Program-made: the position numbers and the translations under genes
In this document: one piece after another, positions 5,383-7,229 of the stretch
Layout of the letters: each line of letters begins with the position of its first letter
Position numbering within the stretch: position 1 is the stretch's first letter
The notes under the pieces: generated by a model
What the model was told of the DNA's origin: nothing
Databases searched by the model: none
Seen by the model: only the letters and a program-made list of their open reading frames with translations
Source: Acidobacteriaceae bacterium
GTDB lineage: Bacteria > Acidobacteriota > Terriglobia > Terriglobales > Acidobacteriaceae
NCBI GenBank assembly: GCA_003165095.1
Contig: PLSH01000196.1
Location: 1 to 7,229, forward strand
Direction: 5' to 3'
DNA length: 7,229 nucleotides

Positions 5383-7229
5383 TTGAAGACTCTGCTCCAT
5401 GTTTCGGCCCTGTTCCTGTTGTTGGCCTCTTCATTGGCATCCGCGCAATCCCCGCCCAGTTCGCCGGACATCTACCTCCTCGCCGGCACCGGAACTCAGA
5501 GCTTCAGCGGAGATAGCGGCCCCGCAATCGATGCCGGGCTGGGTTTTCCCATCGGCGAAGCAATCGACGCCGCCGGGAACCTCTATTTCGCTGACCTATT
5601 AAATCAACGCATCCGCAGGATTGATGCCGTCACCGGCATCATCACCACCGTCGCAGGAAACGGAACCGTGGGCTACAGCGGAGACAATGGACCAGCTGTC
5701 AATGCTGAGTTGAATTACCCATACGGCGTGGCATCGGATCAGGCTGGAAACCTCTATATCGCCGATACCGAAAACGGCCGCATTCGCAGGGTCGACGCAG
5801 CCACCGGCATCATCACCACTATGGCCGGCAATGGAAACCTGGTATTCAGCGGCGGAGGACAGGCGATCAGCACGGCGATTGGCGGTCCCGAGAGAACGGC
5901 GCTGGATTCCGCCGGAAATCTGTACATTTCCGACATCCTCGATATGCGAATCCTGAAAGTGGAAGCGGCCACGGGCATCGTGACCTCTGTCGCCGGCAAC
6001 GGAACCGAAACCTACAGCGGCGACGGCGGACCCGCAACCGACGCGGGCCTATGCGGCCCCGAGGGGATTGCGCTCGATTCCGCTGGAAACATCTATATCT
6101 CCGACACGGGCAATAACCGTATTCGCAAGGTGACTGCGGCCACAGGCATCATCACCACCGTGGCCGGCATTGGACCATCTTCAGAAAATGGAATAGCAGG
6201 GATTGGCGGTTTCAGCGGAGATGGAGGACCGGCCACCAGCGCGGAACTTGATTGGCCGTTCGATGTTGCGCTGGACGCGGCCGGCGGCCTTTTTATTGCA
6301 GACGCCGCTAATTTACGCATCCGATGGGTGGACGCGACAACCGGCATCATCACCACCGTTGCCGGCGACGGAATCCCGGGCATCGGCGGCTTTGGTGAGC
6401 CGGCCACCGATGCCCCATTTGAAGATCCATTGGGCGTACTGGTCGATTCGAAGGGGTCCGTCTATATAGCGGACTCAGAGGCCGGCATGGTCCTCATCGT
6501 AGGCCCCAAACCCCAGTACTCCGGCGTCATACCCACAACCACAGCCCTCACTTCTTCGCTCAACACACTGGGCTTCGGCCAGTCAGTCACGCTCACGGCC
6601 TCGGTAACCGCGGCCAGCGGAACCACCCCCACCGGAACCGTCATCTTCCTCAACGGAACCGCCTCGCTGGGTACAGCAACTCTAAACTCGAGCGGCATCG
6701 CTACGCTCACGCTGACGCCGCCCGTGGGCGCCTACTCCATCACCGCAAGCTACAGCGGTTCATCTTCCGATGCGCTTTCTGTCTCCGCGCCGTCTGTAGT
6801 AATCCTCATCCAAACCATAACCATTACCGCGTCCACCTCTACCGTGCCCGTCGGCCAGTCCGACCTCGTGACCATCACGGTGACTCCGGTAATCCCAGGC
6901 CCGGGCCCAGAGGGAAACGTTCTCATTCAAATCTCAGGCCAGGGCAATCAAACGTTGCCCTTGGCCAACGGTCGGGTACTTCTTGATTTCAGTTCCGCAG
7001 AAGCAGGGTATTATGGCATCACCGCCACGTTGATCACCGGCCCCAGCGACACGGGCGGCCCAAAAGCGGCTATCGGCATCACCGTCACAAACTCCCCAAA
7101 CATCTACCTCTTCGCCGGCAGCGGATCGGAAGGCGCCGGCGGAGATGGGTGTTTGGCGTTAGCCGCGCAACTTGACCCGGTCTATTCCATAGCTTCCGAC
7201 GCTGCCGGCGATGTTTATATCGCGGATTT
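5383..7229 (+). CDS. Secreted NHL-repeat / Ig-like domain protein (3' end outside window)
   Basis: An uninterrupted frame of 615 codons that runs off the window. The start is taken as TTG at 5383: GGGGA sits 5 nt upstream and the first residues form a classical signal peptide (Lys2, hydrophobic core 9-15, likely cleavage ASA|Q after residue 21), so the protein is exported. Residues 27-374 form six NHL-type repeats of about 57 aa, each running roughly AGNGT..YSGDGGPATDA, then G(I/V)A.D.AGN(L/I)YI(A/S)D, then RIRKV.AATGIITTV; together they should fold as one beta-propeller. Residues 385-475 match a bacterial Ig-like domain of the Big_3 type (GQSVTLTASVTAASGTTPTG, then TVIFLNGTASLGTATL). Residues 477-570 look like a second, more diverged Ig-like domain. 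At residue 571 a new propeller begins with SPNIYLFAGSGS. Such proteins are plentiful in Acidobacteriota and usually of unknown function, probably extracellular binding or structural. In-frame alternatives GTG 5323 and TTG 5338 would bury the signal peptide. Confidence 0.9.
   Translation, partial: MKTLLHVSALFLLLASSLASAQSPPSSPDIYLLAGTGTQSFSGDSGPAIDAGLGFPIGEAIDAAGNLYFADLLNQRIRRIDAVTGIITTVAGNGTVGYSGDNGPAVNAELNYPYGVASDQAGNLYIADTENGRIRRVDAATGIITTMAGNGNLVFSGGGQAISTAIGGPERTALDSAGNLYISDILDMRILKVEAATGIVTSVAGNGTETYSGDGGPATDAGLCGPEGIALDSAGNIYISDTGNNRIRKVTAATGIITTVAGIGPSSENGIAGIGGFSGDGGPATSAELDWPFDVALDAAGGLFIADAANLRIRWVDATTGIITTVAGDGIPGIGGFGEPATDAPFEDPLGVLVDSKGSVYIADSEAGMVLIVGPKPQYSGVIPTTTALTSSLNTLGFGQSVTLTASVTAASGTTPTGTVIFLNGTASLGTATLNSSGIATLTLTPPVGAYSITASYSGSSSDALSVSAPSVVILIQTITITASTSTVPVGQSDLVTITVTPVIPGPGPEGNVLIQISGQGNQTLPLANGRVLLDFSSAEAGYYGITATLITGPSDTGGPKAAIGITVTNSPNIYLFAGSGSEGAGGDGCLALAAQLDPVYSIASDAAGDVYIAD
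5482..6504 (+). repeat. Tandem NHL-repeat DNA, six units of about 171 bp
   Basis: Units begin near 5482, 5653, 5824, 5992, 6163 and 6361, with lengths of 171, 171, 168, 171, 198 and about 144 bp. The shared core ACCGGCATCATCACCACC recurs at 5632, 5803 (one change), 6142 (one change) and 6340, and in a diverged form at 5971. Unit 5 carries an insertion of about nine residues (around IGPSSENGIAGIGG), and unit 6 loses the RIRKV...GIITTV end, as expected for a closing blade. Near-identity at DNA level in the core suggests expansion by duplication or ongoing gene conversion. Confidence 0.8.

Noticed and set aside
5754..6407. Minus-strand frames opposite the NHL repeats with repeated Met-Pro-Val-Ala-Ala segments
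   Set aside because: Their internal repetition is a mirror of the NHL repeats on the plus strand; they have no ribosome binding site and no known protein similarity.

Overview
The window looks like a piece of a GC-rich soil-type bacterial chromosome, most likely Acidobacteriota (class Terriglobia). This is an inference from four things: a secreted protein combining NHL repeats with bacterial Ig-like domains, a gene type abundant in that phylum; a PA2169-type four-helix-bundle protein; a solitary DHA2-family exporter; and probable TTG starts on at least two genes. No rRNA, tRNA, IS element, CRISPR array or phage gene is visible, so the assignment rests on gene style only.

Layout. Bases 1-187 hold the possible last codons of an upstream gene and a compound GC-rich hairpin (79-141). 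A 152-aa four-helix-bundle protein (DUF2383/PA2169-like) lies on the minus strand at 188-646. A 359-nt gap with a perfect 8-bp hairpin separates it from a divergent plus-strand Fic AMPylase-type gene (1006-2433). That gene keeps both the catalytic HPFADGNGR motif and an N-terminal self-inhibitory helix motif, and carries an unrecognised C-terminal extension of about 180 aa. It converges with a minus-strand 14-TM DHA2/EmrB-like MFS exporter (2470-4050); the two stop codons are 36 nt apart. The exporter is divergent from a DHH/DHHA1 phosphoesterase (4269-5258), which starts with TTG behind a strong Shine-Dalgarno and a consensus -35 box. Last comes the 5' part of a large secreted protein (5383-7229, open at the window edge): signal peptide, six NHL-type repeats forming one beta-propeller, two Ig-like domains, and the beginning of a second propeller module.

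The genes do not form one operon or an obvious shared pathway. Strand alternates from gene to gene up to the DHH gene, and only the DHH and NHL genes run the same way. They look like independent units for stress or housekeeping (four-helix protein), protein AMPylation (Fic), efflux (MFS), nucleotide/oligonucleotide hydrolysis (DHH) and an exported structural or binding protein (NHL/Ig). I found no convincing new multi-gene defence or mobile system. The items most worth a second look are the Fic protein with its odd C-terminus and internal G8 tract, the modular duplication in the NHL/Ig protein, the variant first metal motif of the DHH protein, and an inverted repeat that could cover the NHL gene's ribosome binding site.
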